Shown here piece after piece: positions 50,921 through 58,810 of a DNA stretch of 64,000 nucleotides (within the stretch, counting starts at the first letter, position 1; each line of letters begins with the position of its first letter). The stretch is taken from NCBI GenBank assembly GCA_021325435.1, contig JAJPHE010000090.1, positions 1-64,000 on the forward strand. The letters run 5' to 3'. A program made the position numbers and the translations under genes. The notes beneath the pieces were generated by a model. The model did no database searches. It saw only the letters and a list, made by a program, of their open reading frames with translations, and was not told where the DNA came from. The stretch comes from Actinomycetota bacterium. Lineage in GTDB: Bacteria; Actinomycetota; Acidimicrobiia; Acidimicrobiales; JAJPHE01.

Positions 50921-51963
50921 CGGTGCTGGAGCGGGCGACCTCCTTCGTGCTGCCGCCGGAGCTGGAAGCCGGCACTCCGCCCGAGCGCCGGGTGGGAGCC
51001 CGCGACCGGGTTCGGTTGATGGTGGCCAGGCCGGGGCGCATCGAGCACCGCCAGTTCACCGACATCGAGGCGGAGCTCGACCCGGGCGACGTCGTAGTCA
51101 TCAACACCTCGGCAACCCTGCCGGCCGCTCTGGCTGTCACCGGCCCCGACGGGCTGCCGTTCCGGCTCCATGTCTCGGGTCGGGTGCCCGTCGGTGGGCT
51201 GTGGCTGGTCGAGGTGCGCCGGCCCGCCGGAGCGGCCAGCCTGGCGGCCCCGGCGGACCGCCAGGGGCAGCGCTTGGCCCTGCCCGCGGCGGCGTCGGCC
51301 GAGCTGATCTCGCCCGCGACCGCGGGCAGTCGCCTGTGGGTGGCCCGCATCCGCGGCCTCGACGGCGGGCTCGCCGCCTACCTCCAGGGGCACGGCTTCC
51401 CGATCCGCTACCCGTATGTCGACAAGCCCTGGCCGCTGTCGGACTACCAGACCGTCTACGCCACCGAGCCGGGCAGCGCCGAGATGGCCAGCGCCGGCCG
51501 GCCCTTCACCACCCGCCTTCTCACGTCCCTGGTGGCCAAAGGCGTCGAGGTGGCGCCCCTGCTCCTCCACACCGGGGTCTCGTCGTTGGAGGACCACGAG
51601 CCGCCGTACCCGGAGTGGTTCCGGGTTCCGCCCGCCACCGCCCGCCGGGTCAACGCCGCCCGCCGGGCCGGCGCCCGGGTGGTGGCGGTGGGCACCACCG
51701 TGGTCCGGGCGCTGGAGTCGGCCGCTGACGACGAGGGTGTCGTCCACCCGGCCGAAGGCTGGACCGACCTCGTCATCGGCCCCGGCCGGCCCGTCCGGGT
51801 GGTGGGCGGCCTGCTGACCGGATGGCACCAGCCCGGCAGCTCCCATCTGGCCATGCTCACCGCGGTCGGCGGCCCGGAGCTCGTCCAGGAGTCCTACGCC
51901 GAGGCCCTCTCGCGCCGCTACCTGTGGCACGAGTTCGGCGACGTCCACCTGCTCTTGCCATGA
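50917..51963 (+). CDS. QueA-like S-adenosylmethionine:tRNA ribosyltransferase-isomerase
   Basis: The 348-residue protein belongs to the QueA family, which transfers the ribosyl part of SAM to preQ1-tRNA in queuosine synthesis. Visible features are DVVVINTSATLPAA, GRPFTTRLLTSLVAKGV followed by LLLHTGVSS, and GGLLTGWHQPGSSHLAM. In canonical QueA the last reads TNFHLPxSTLLMLV; here GWHQPGSSHLAML, so it is a divergent branch. Queuosine genes (tgt, queG) are not in the window. The ATG overlaps the SDR stop. It may act on another substrate. Confidence 0.75.
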   Translation: MTVLERATSFVLPPELEAGTPPERRVGARDRVRLMVARPGRIEHRQFTDIEAELDPGDVVVINTSATLPAALAVTGPDGLPFRLHVSGRVPVGGLWLVEVRRPAGAASLAAPADRQGQRLALPAAASAELISPATAGSRLWVARIRGLDGGLAAYLQGHGFPIRYPYVDKPWPLSDYQTVYATEPGSAEMASAGRPFTTRLLTSLVAKGVEVAPLLLHTGVSSLEDHEPPYPEWFRVPPATARRVNAARRAGARVVAVGTTVVRALESAADDEGVVHPAEGWTDLVIGPGRPVRVVGGLLTGWHQPGSSHLAMLTAVGGPELVQESYAEALSRRYLWHEFGDVHLLLP

Positions 51964-51972
51964 CCACTCCCA

Positions 51973-51978
51973 TAGCCT
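51973..51978 (+). promoter_or_regulatory. Putative -10 element of leaderless SufR-like gene
   Basis: TAGCCT is 7 nt before ATG 51986, identical in sequence and spacing to that of the LuxR-type gene at 11736. Confidence 0.5.
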
Positions 51979-51985
51979 TGGGACG

Positions 51986-52678
51986 ATGGTGACGGCCGCC
52001 CTGGACTCGCTGGCGCCCACCCGCCGCTCGATCCTCTGCGAGATCAAACGGCGGGGGGAGGCGGCCACCGACGAGCTGGCCGAGGCGGAGGCCCTCACCG
52101 TCAGCGCCGTGCGCCAGCACCTCGCCGCCCTGGCCGCCGACGGGTTGGTGGCCCACCGCCAGGAGCCGGCGTCCGACGGTCGGGGGGGACGCCCCCGTCA
52201 CCTCTACCGGCTCACTCCCCGGGCCCACGGTCTGTTTCCGGCGGCCTACGGCGAGCTGACCAACGAGTTGCTGGGCTACTTCTCGGAGGCTTCCCCCGAG
52301 CTCGTCGACGACGCCTTCCAGCGTCGCCGCCGGCGCCGCACCGAGGCGGCCCGGGCCCGGCTGGCCGGCCACGACTTCGCCGGCAAGGTCGCCGAGCTGG
52401 CCCGCATCCTCGACGAGGACGGATACCTGGCCGACTTCGAGCGACTGGACGACGGCACCTGGCGCATCACCGAGCACAACTGCGCCATCTTCGGGGTGGC
52501 CCGCCGCTACGGACAGGCCTGCTCGAGCGAGATCGAGTTCCTGCGCGAGGCCTTGCCGGAGGCGGACATCGAGCGGGTGGCCCACATGGTCGCCGGCGCC
52601 CACATGTGCTCCTACCGGGTGGCGCCCCGTGCGGACAGCCGGGCCGCCCGGCGGCGGGTCCGGCCCAAGCGACAATGA
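51986..52678 (+). CDS. SufR-like iron-sulfur winged-helix regulator
   Basis: The 230-residue protein has an N-terminal ArsR/DeoR-like winged helix (ATDELAEAEALTVSAVRQHL; residues ~20-75) and a C-terminal half with EHNCAIFGVARRYGQACSSEI and a later HMVAGAHMCSYRV. The three conserved Cys fit SufR-type regulators, which bind a [4Fe-4S] cluster and repress suf operons. No suf genes are in the window. The next gene, an MFS transporter, starts 4 bp after the stop and may be the target. Confidence 0.75.
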   Translation: MVTAALDSLAPTRRSILCEIKRRGEAATDELAEAEALTVSAVRQHLAALAADGLVAHRQEPASDGRGGRPRHLYRLTPRAHGLFPAAYGELTNELLGYFSEASPELVDDAFQRRRRRRTEAARARLAGHDFAGKVAELARILDEDGYLADFERLDDGTWRITEHNCAIFGVARRYGQACSSEIEFLREALPEADIERVAHMVAGAHMCSYRVAPRADSRAARRRVRPKRQ

Positions 52679-52682
52679 GGCC

Positions 52683-54143
52683 GTGACGAACACCGCCGCG
52701 CCCGCTCCGTCCGACGTCTCGGCCGACCCGGTCGAGCGGACGGGTCTCGCCCTGCTGGTCATCGTCGTCGGGGTCCTCATCACCGCCGTCGACACGACCA
52801 TCGTCATCCTCGCCCTCCCGGAGATCCAGCGGACCCTCCACGTCGGGTTGGCCTCCGTCGTCTGGGTGATCATCGGCTACCTGCTGGTGATCACCGTCCT
52901 GGCCACCCAGGTGGGACGGCTGGGGGACATGTACGGCCGGGTGCGCATGTACGAGCTCGGCTTCGTGGTGTTCATCGTCGGGTCGGTGCTGTGCGCCCTG
53001 TCGTGGAACGAGGCTTCCATCATCGTGTTCCGCCTGGTGCAGGGGGTCGGGGGCGCCCTGGTGACGGCGAACAGCGGAGCGGTCATCGCCGACACCTTCC
53101 CGCCGGAGAAGCGGGGCCGGGCCTACGGGTACAACGCCATGGGGTGGACGGCCGGCGCCATCCTCGGGGTCCTCATCGGCGGGGCGATCGTCACCTACGT
53201 GTCGTGGCGGTGGATCTTCTGGATCAACGTGCCCATCGGAGGGGCGGCCGTGCTCCTCGCCCTCCGGGTCCTGCGCGACCGGGGCGAGCGGGTCCCCCGC
53301 CGCCTCGACGTCCCCGGCATGGTCGTGCTCAGCGTCGGCCTGCTCGGCGTGCTGTGGGCCATGACCAAGCTGGCGTCGGAGTCGCTCACCGGATCGGTGC
53401 TGGTCTCGCTGGTCGTGGGCGTCGTGCTCATCGGGGTCTTCGTGGTGGTGGAGCGCTCCACCCGCCAGCCGATGCTGGAGCTGTCGCTGTTCCGGGTTCC
53501 GACCATGTCGCCGTCGCTTCTGGCCGCCATGTTCCAGAGCCTGGCCAACTTCGCCGTGCTGTTCCTCCTCATCATGTACCTGCAGGGCGTCCGGGGCCTC
53601 TCCCCGCTGCACGCTTCGCTGCTGCTGGTCCCCGGTTATGTGGTGGGCGGCGTGGTCGGGCCCCTGGCCGGGCGGCTGGCCGACCGCGTCGGGCCGGTGC
53701 TGCCGGCGACGGCCGGCCTGGCCATCGAGGTGGTGGCGCTGGCCGTGTACGCCCACCTCGGCGCCCGCACCGCCCTGTGGGTCGTCGTGCTCGGCAGCGT
53801 CATCAACAGCACCGGAACGGGTGGCTTCTTCCCCGCCAACAGCTCGGCGGTGATGAAGGCGGCGCCCCCCGGCGTGTTCGGCATCGCTTCGGGGATGCTG
53901 CGCACCTTCTCCAACGTGGGGATGGTGTTCTCCTTCGCCGTTGCCATCCTCGTCGCCTCCCACTCGATCTCGCGGCGGGTCGCCTTCGCCATCTTCGTGG
54001 GCACGACCACGCTGTCGTCCCGGGTGTCCGGCTCGTTCATCTCCGGGTTGCACGCCGCCTTCTACTCCTCGATGGCGCTGATGGTGCTGGCGGCCCTGCT
54101 GTCGGCGGTGAGGGCCCGGCCCGTGCGCCCGGCGGCCGGGTAG
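52683..54143 (+). CDS. MFS transporter, DHA2-like
   Basis: The 486-residue protein is a major facilitator of the 14-helix DHA2 type. Typical motifs are ITAVDTTIVILALPEIQRTL in helix 1, GRLGDMYGRVRMY after helix 2, RLVQGVGGALVTANSGAVIA in helix 4, and the WRWIFWINVPIGG motif. Such pumps export drugs or metabolites by proton exchange. The GTG start is 4 bp after the SufR-like gene, suggesting an operon with redox-dependent control. Confidence 0.88.
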   Translation: MTNTAAPAPSDVSADPVERTGLALLVIVVGVLITAVDTTIVILALPEIQRTLHVGLASVVWVIIGYLLVITVLATQVGRLGDMYGRVRMYELGFVVFIVGSVLCALSWNEASIIVFRLVQGVGGALVTANSGAVIADTFPPEKRGRAYGYNAMGWTAGAILGVLIGGAIVTYVSWRWIFWINVPIGGAAVLLALRVLRDRGERVPRRLDVPGMVVLSVGLLGVLWAMTKLASESLTGSVLVSLVVGVVLIGVFVVVERSTRQPMLELSLFRVPTMSPSLLAAMFQSLANFAVLFLLIMYLQGVRGLSPLHASLLLVPGYVVGGVVGPLAGRLADRVGPVLPATAGLAIEVVALAVYAHLGARTALWVVVLGSVINSTGTGGFFPANSSAVMKAAPPGVFGIASGMLRTFSNVGMVFSFAVAILVASHSISRRVAFAIFVGTTTLSSRVSGSFISGLHAAFYSSMALMVLAALLSAVRARPVRPAAG

Positions 54144-54152
54144 CACCAGCGG

Positions 54153-54158
54153 TACGGT
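54153..54158 (+). promoter_or_regulatory. Possible -10 element of leaderless enoyl-CoA hydratase gene
   Basis: TACGGT is only 5 nt before ATG 54164, at the short end of the leaderless spacing range. Confidence 0.35.
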
Positions 54159-54163
54159 GCGGC

Positions 54164-54940
54164 ATGGGCCCCGCCGTGTTGTACGAACTCGACGGTCACG
54201 TGGCGACCATCACCTACAACCGTCCCGAGTCGCTCAACGCCGTCAACGGCGAGCTCCGGCGCCAGCTCAACGCCGCCTTCTCACGGTTCCGCGACGAGGA
54301 GGACGCCTGGGTCGCCATCGTCACCGGGGCGGGGCGAGCCTTCTGCGCCGGCGCCGACCTGAAGGACGGCAGCGGGTCGACCGGCGAGTTCGCCGGCACG
54401 TTCTGGGAGAAGCCCACCCTCAACTCCTTCGAGAGCGGCTGGGAGATCTTCAAGCCGGTGATCGCCGCGGTGAACGGGCCCTGCCTCGGCTACGGGCTGA
54501 CCCTCGTCACCTGGTGCGACTTCGTCATCGCCAGCGAGCGGGCCGAGTTCGGCTTTCCGGAGGCGAAGCTGGGCGTGCCGGCGATCGTCGGGGCCATCCG
54601 CCTTCCCCGCCGCATCGGCTGGTCCGACGCCATGGAGCTGCTGCTCACCGGCGAGCGCATCGACGCCCGCCGGGCGGCCGACATCGGTCTGGCCTGGCGG
54701 GTGGTTCCCCATGAGAGCCTCATGCTCGAGGCGCGGGGGTTGGCCGAGCGGCTGGTGGCGGCGGCGCCGCTGGCTCAGCGGGTCATGAAGGAGATGGCGG
54801 TGCGCACCCAGGCCATGCCGATGCTCGAGGCCATCCGCTTCGGGGAGACCATGCGCAAGGTCGTGGGCGCCACCCACGACGCCGCCGAAGGGATGCGGGC
54901 GGCGGCCGAGCGGCGGCCTCCGAACTGGGCTGGTCGCTGA
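54164..54940 (+). CDS. Enoyl-CoA hydratase/isomerase family protein
   Basis: The 258-residue protein is a crotonase: ITYNRPESLNAVNGELRRQL, then AGRAFCAGADLKDG and AAVNGPCLGYGLTLVTWCDF form the CoA/oxyanion site, and the EFGFPEAKLGVPA loop is typical. It hydrates or isomerises an acyl-CoA, probably in fatty-acid degradation. One catalytic Glu of true hydratases is not clearly present; the exact reaction is open. It is followed by the convergent EAL gene after 7 bp. Confidence 0.88.
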   Translation: MGPAVLYELDGHVATITYNRPESLNAVNGELRRQLNAAFSRFRDEEDAWVAIVTGAGRAFCAGADLKDGSGSTGEFAGTFWEKPTLNSFESGWEIFKPVIAAVNGPCLGYGLTLVTWCDFVIASERAEFGFPEAKLGVPAIVGAIRLPRRIGWSDAMELLLTGERIDARRAADIGLAWRVVPHESLMLEARGLAERLVAAAPLAQRVMKEMAVRTQAMPMLEAIRFGETMRKVVGATHDAAEGMRAAAERRPPNWAGR

Positions 54941-54947
54941 GGCTCGC

Positions 54948-55979
54948 TCAGGCCCGGTCGGCGTCGCTGGTGTCGGAGATCACCTCGGTCCAGTCGCCCT
55001 GCTGGTCGATGTCGAGCAGGTTCGCCGGCCGGGCGAGGAAGTAACCCTGCCCGTGGGTCACCCCGAGGATCCGGAGGGTGGCCAGCTCGGCGGCGGTCTC
55101 GATGCCCTCGGCGACCAGGGCGGCGCCGGTGTGCCGGGCGTAGTCGGCCAGGCCGCTGATGAGCCCCTGCAGCGGCGACTCGGCGTCCAAGCCCGAGACG
55201 AGAACCCGGTCGAGCTTGATGACGTCGGGGGACAGGCGCACCACGTGGCGCAGGTTGGCGTAGCCCGCCCCCACGTCGTCCACGGCGAGCCGGGCCCCGA
55301 TGTCACGCAGGCTGCCGAGATGCTCGCGGAGAGCCTCGTACTCGTCGACCACGGCGTGCTCGGTGATCTCGATGACCACCCGCGCCGGGTCGTGGTGGGA
55401 GATCAGCTCCACCGCCCGGGGATCGGCGACGACCGAAGGGGAGAGGTTCACCGCCACGCCGATGTGGTCGGACACCTCGCCGATCCGCTCGAGGGCCCGC
55501 CGCAACGCCAGCAGCTCTAGGTCGGCCCCCATGCCCAGCCCGGCGGCCTCCTCGAACCACTGGTCGGGCGGCCGGTAGGGGTCGGTCCGGAAGCGGGCGA
55601 GGGCCTCGAGGTGGGACATCCGCCCGGTCCGCAGGTCGATGACGGGCTGAAAGGCCATCTCCAGGCGCTCCGAGGCGTCGAGGATCCGCTTGACCCGCTC
55701 GACCTGCAGCCGCCGGCGCGACTCCTGGAGCTGGCGGACCTGCTCGTCGGTGAGCCGGCCCTGGCGGGCGGTCCGGAAGGCCCGGGCCGCCCCCACCGCC
55801 GGAGGGACCCAGGCCATGCGCACCACCAGGAGGAGCAGCTGGAGGCTGACCGTCGTCAGGGACCGGCGGTGGACCAGCCAGTACTCGATGAGGATGTTGG
55901 CGGCGGCGAAGAACCCGGCGGCCAAGACGGCCAGAGCGATGGCTTTGGCCCAAGGTCTCGGGTCCATGCGATCGGGCAT
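54948..55979 (-). CDS. Membrane-anchored EAL-domain c-di-GMP phosphodiesterase
   Basis: The 343-residue protein has two N-terminal membrane helices (~14-60), a short coiled link, then an EAL domain (~100-335). All key residues of active phosphodiesterases are visible: EALARF (EAL motif), NLSP, EITEH, DDVGAGYANL (the DDxGxG loop 6 element), IKLDR, AEGIET and GQGYFLARP. No GGDEF domain is attached. It should hydrolyse c-di-GMP. The divergent TetR gene and the pilin-like genes 0.9 kb away suggest a role in surface behaviour, but this is inference. Confidence 0.9.
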   Translation of the reverse strand: MPDRMDPRPWAKAIALAVLAAGFFAAANILIEYWLVHRRSLTTVSLQLLLLVVRMAWVPPAVGAARAFRTARQGRLTDEQVRQLQESRRRLQVERVKRILDASERLEMAFQPVIDLRTGRMSHLEALARFRTDPYRPPDQWFEEAAGLGMGADLELLALRRALERIGEVSDHIGVAVNLSPSVVADPRAVELISHHDPARVVIEITEHAVVDEYEALREHLGSLRDIGARLAVDDVGAGYANLRHVVRLSPDVIKLDRVLVSGLDAESPLQGLISGLADYARHTGAALVAEGIETAAELATLRILGVTHGQGYFLARPANLLDIDQQGDWTEVISDTSDADRA

Positions 55980-56017
55980 CGCCCACCCCCGCCCAGTCTC
56001 AGTTGCCTAACTTTTCC

Positions 56018-56033
56018 CTGACATTGGTGTCAG
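56018..56033. promoter_or_regulatory. Palindromic operator candidate
   Basis: CTGACA-TTGG-TGTCAG is a perfect 6-4-6 palindrome between the divergent EAL and TetR genes, in an otherwise AT-richer 128-bp gap. It is a plausible binding site of the TetR-family regulator. Confidence 0.5.
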
Positions 56034-56094
56034 TAAACGACAAAAGTCAGCCATAGTCGAAGCCGGACATCTGTTGCTAAACCGGGACGAGATG

Positions 56095-56100
56095 TACCGT
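56095..56100 (+). promoter_or_regulatory. Putative -10 element of leaderless TetR gene
   Basis: TACCGT is 7 nt before ATG 56108. This supports that start over the GTG two codons upstream. Confidence 0.45.
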
Positions 56101-56107
56101 TGTGCCC

Positions 56108-56701
56108 ATGGTCACGCGGGGCGGTCTGCGCGAGCGCAAGAAACAGATGACCCGAGAGGCCATCGAGGCTGCCGCCCTGGACCTGTTCGAGCGGCAGGGG
56201 TTCGACCACACGACCGTCGACGAGATCGCCGCCGAGGCCGGCATCTCCCCCCGGACGTTCTTCCGGTACTACGAGTCGAAGGAGAACGTGGTCCTGCCCG
56301 ACCCCCGGCAGCGGGCGGAGGTGGCCAACGAGGCTCTACGGGCCCAGCCGCCGGGTCCTCCGCAGGCCCGCCTCGCCGCCGCCATGAGCCATTTCGCCCG
56401 TTGGATCGAGGAGCACGACGAGCGGGCGGCGGCCCGGGCCAGGATCGTGCGGGGTCATGCCGCCCTGGTCTCTCGGTCCCTGCTGCACTCCTCCATGGCC
56501 CAGGACTCCCTGGCGGTGGTCCTGGCCGAGACGGAAGGCCGCCCGACCCCGGAGCTGCGTCACCGGGTGCTGGCCACCACCGCCGTCGGCGTGGTCGTCA
56601 GCGCCACCCGCCACTGGCGCGACGAGGGCCAGGAGGCCCCCCTGTCCGACGTCGTCACCCGGGCCTTCGAGACCCTCGGGTGGGCCGGAACTAGCCACTA
56701 G
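56108..56701 (+). CDS. TetR-family transcriptional regulator
   Basis: The 197-residue protein has the TetR helix-turn-helix (REAIEAAALDLFERQGFDHT followed by TVDEIAAEAGISPRTFFRYY; residues ~10-60), matching the TetR signature ending YYESKENV. The C-terminal ligand domain is divergent. The palindromic CTGACA-N4-TGTCAG site just upstream may be its operator. ATG 56108 is chosen over 56102 because of the leaderless element. Target genes are unknown; the EAL gene shares the same intergenic region. Confidence 0.85.
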   Translation: MVTRGGLRERKKQMTREAIEAAALDLFERQGFDHTTVDEIAAEAGISPRTFFRYYESKENVVLPDPRQRAEVANEALRAQPPGPPQARLAAAMSHFARWIEEHDERAAARARIVRGHAALVSRSLLHSSMAQDSLAVVLAETEGRPTPELRHRVLATTAVGVVVSATRHWRDEGQEAPLSDVVTRAFETLGWAGTSH

Positions 56702-56779
56702 ATAGTCCTCCGTAGTCATGGTCGAAGACGACCTCGCCTTTGCCCCTCCGGCTAGTGGTACGGCGCCACTGTGTCCATG

Positions 56780-56868
56780 GTTCGGCTAGTCCGATAGGGC
56801 CATTGCTGTCGCCGAACGATCGGGCACCGCTCAATAGCTAAAGGCGAAGCCTGGCGGGTTCCGATAGG
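56780..56868 (+). ncRNA. Structured leader upstream of the pilin-like genes (riboswitch candidate)
   Basis: A GTTCGGC/GCCGAAC stem (56780-56786/56811-56817) is followed by AAAGGCGAAGCC and TGGCGGGTTCCGAT (56852-56865), the latter resembling the 3' end of the c-di-GMP-I riboswitch consensus. TCCGATAGG occurs twice (56790-56798 and 56860-56868). The RNA ends just before the first pilin start. The full riboswitch core could not be confirmed by eye. Confidence 0.3.
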
Positions 56869-56873
56869 CGGGC

Positions 56874-58142
56874 GTGAAGCACTGCCAGCTCGGGCTCCCA
56901 CACTCCCGCCGCGGCCAGTGCAATCGGGGGGATGAGTCCGGCTTCACGGTCGTCGAGCTGGTGATCGCACTGGCTCTCATGGCGATCGTGATGGCCGGGC
57001 TCGCCCCGGCCATCGATGGAGCGCTGCAGGCGGCGGCGACCACGAACCACAGAACGGAGGCGGACGGCCTGGCCGTCGCCGCCATCGAGCAGTGGAAGTC
57101 CATTCCCTACGCCGAGGTCGGCTTCTCGGGCCCGGCCCCGGCGTACTGCACCACGGCGAACCCCGCTTCGCCCTTCAATGCTTACGCCACCGCTGACACC
57201 GCGGTGACCACCGCACAGCCCAATTCCCTGGTCACCAACCAAACCTTGAACTTCGCGCCGGACAGCGTGCAATACACGGTCCAGAGCTGCGTGTACTGGG
57301 CAAACGCGAGCATCAGCGGGGATACCGACGCCTATAAGCAGACCGTCGCTGCTGTTTCGTGGACGGACTCGGCCGGCGCCCACGCGATCTCTGAGGAATC
57401 AGTCGTCTATGACTGCGGCCAGCCGTACGCGTTCGAACAGAACAGCTGCAAGGCCGCGGCCTCCTCCGCGCCCGCCGGCGATCCCGCCCCGCCCACGGCT
57501 CTGGTCGCCACGACTGGCGACTACGGAACGGTCAATCTCGCCTGGGTACCTCCGGCGCTGACACCGGTCCCCGTCGATCATTACCTCATCGAGTACAACA
57601 CCACCGGGGTCTTCGGTGCGAGCGGAGCCTTCGCCAGCCTCGACGGCGGTCAGGGTCTGACCTACTCGGTCGGGGGCTTGACGCCCGGGAGCATCTACTA
57701 CTTCCAAGTGCTGGCGGTGGCGGCGGGGGGCGGGCAGTCCTCCCCCTCCAACGTTGCCTACGCTCCGGCCGGCGGCGACTTGCCAAGTGGCCTCTGTGTG
57801 GTGAATTCCCTCAACGTCACGCCCACGACCGGTGTAGTGGATCACCACGGCAACCTTTTGAATGGTACGACGGTGGGCACAGTCGACGAGTTCTCCCTGA
57901 GCGTCAACGCGACACCAGCGTGTAACAGCGTCCAGGTCCAGTACGCGGATGCCTCAGGAACCCAATACGCCACCGTCGCCGGTACCAGCGGCCAGCTCAC
58001 CGGCACCACCCTTCCGACATCGATCAAATGGAATGTCGGTACGGACCCCTTCGTGGTCTACGTGGGCGGCGTGAAGTACTCGCCGCTCACGGAGGTGCTG
58101 GTGAACGTCTGCCTGGAGAAGGGAAGCACCGGCACGTGTTGA
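56874..58142 (+). CDS. Type IV prepilin-like protein with fibronectin III domain
   Basis: The 422-residue protein has a prepilin leader: DESG|FTVVELVIALALMAIVMA, with Gly at -1, Phe at +1 and Glu at +5 of the expected processing site, after a basic, Cys-containing N-terminal peptide of ~23 residues. After a pilin globular region (~45-195) come a fibronectin type III-like domain (~205-300; LTPGSIYYFQVLAVAAGGGQ) and another beta-rich domain with Cys pairs. It is likely a minor pilin or tip component. GTG 56874 is the only start that gives this leader. Composition is clearly less GC-biased than neighbouring genes. Confidence 0.7.
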   Translation: MKHCQLGLPHSRRGQCNRGDESGFTVVELVIALALMAIVMAGLAPAIDGALQAAATTNHRTEADGLAVAAIEQWKSIPYAEVGFSGPAPAYCTTANPASPFNAYATADTAVTTAQPNSLVTNQTLNFAPDSVQYTVQSCVYWANASISGDTDAYKQTVAAVSWTDSAGAHAISEESVVYDCGQPYAFEQNSCKAAASSAPAGDPAPPTALVATTGDYGTVNLAWVPPALTPVPVDHYLIEYNTTGVFGASGAFASLDGGQGLTYSVGGLTPGSIYYFQVLAVAAGGGQSSPSNVAYAPAGGDLPSGLCVVNSLNVTPTTGVVDHHGNLLNGTTVGTVDEFSLSVNATPACNSVQVQYADASGTQYATVAGTSGQLTGTTLPTSIKWNVGTDPFVVYVGGVKYSPLTEVLVNVCLEKGSTGTC

Positions 58143-58810
58143 CGAGGCACGCCGCGCCACGCGGGGAGGAAGGCTTCACCGTGCTAGAGATGATGGTGGT
58201 GCTGGTGATCCTCAGCATCGTCCTAGCAATCGTCGGCAATGTCCTGATGTCGGTCACCCATGCCGCCAACCAGGGTGAAGCGCTGGTCGAAAACGAACAG
58301 CAGTCAACTTTGGCGATCGGGCGCCTGGCCCGAGATCTGCGGGCTGCCAATCCGCTTCAACCGATAATCGACGAGTCTCCGACTAGCGGCTACAACAGCT
58401 ACGCCGACCAGATCCAGGTCACCCTCGTCAACCCCACCGGCGGGGCGCCCACCACCGTCGAATGGGTGTACGACCCGAATGCCCAGACCCTCACTCGCGA
58501 GGTCCTCTCCGGCCCCCATGGGAGTGTCGTCTCGGCCGAGACGGTGCTTCGTAACGTGTTCAACTGCACGGGCTCCGGCTGCTCACCGGCCCAGCCGGTG
58601 TTCCGCTATTGGGATAACGCCGGAAATGAGTTCACCCAAGGCGACACCCCCGACGGGACCATTGCCACCTGCACCACCCGGGTCACCATCGACCTGATCA
58701 GTCGGTCCGACCCGGGGCCGCTTCCCTTCCAGGAAACCAAGGACGTGGAGCTGCGAAACCAGATAGCGGACCTGCAGGCGACGGGAGGCGACCCATGCGG
58801 CAGCGGCTGA
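58136..58810 (+). CDS. Type IV prepilin-like protein (second)
   Basis: The 224-residue protein has the prepilin leader EEG|FTVLEMMVVLVILSIVLA near residue 12 and a beta-rich body with ESPTSGYNSYADQIQVTLVN and Cys pairs. Its size and the GFTVLEMM motif suggest a PilV/PilW-like minor pseudopilin. GTG 58136 or TTG 58139 starts it, overlapping the previous stop; its 3' end overlaps the next gene by 16 bp, so the three genes are one operon. Confidence 0.7.
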   Translation: MLTRHAAPRGEEGFTVLEMMVVLVILSIVLAIVGNVLMSVTHAANQGEALVENEQQSTLAIGRLARDLRAANPLQPIIDESPTSGYNSYADQIQVTLVNPTGGAPTTVEWVYDPNAQTLTREVLSGPHGSVVSAETVLRNVFNCTGSGCSPAQPVFRYWDNAGNEFTQGDTPDGTIATCTTRVTIDLISRSDPGPLPFQETKDVELRNQIADLQATGGDPCGSG

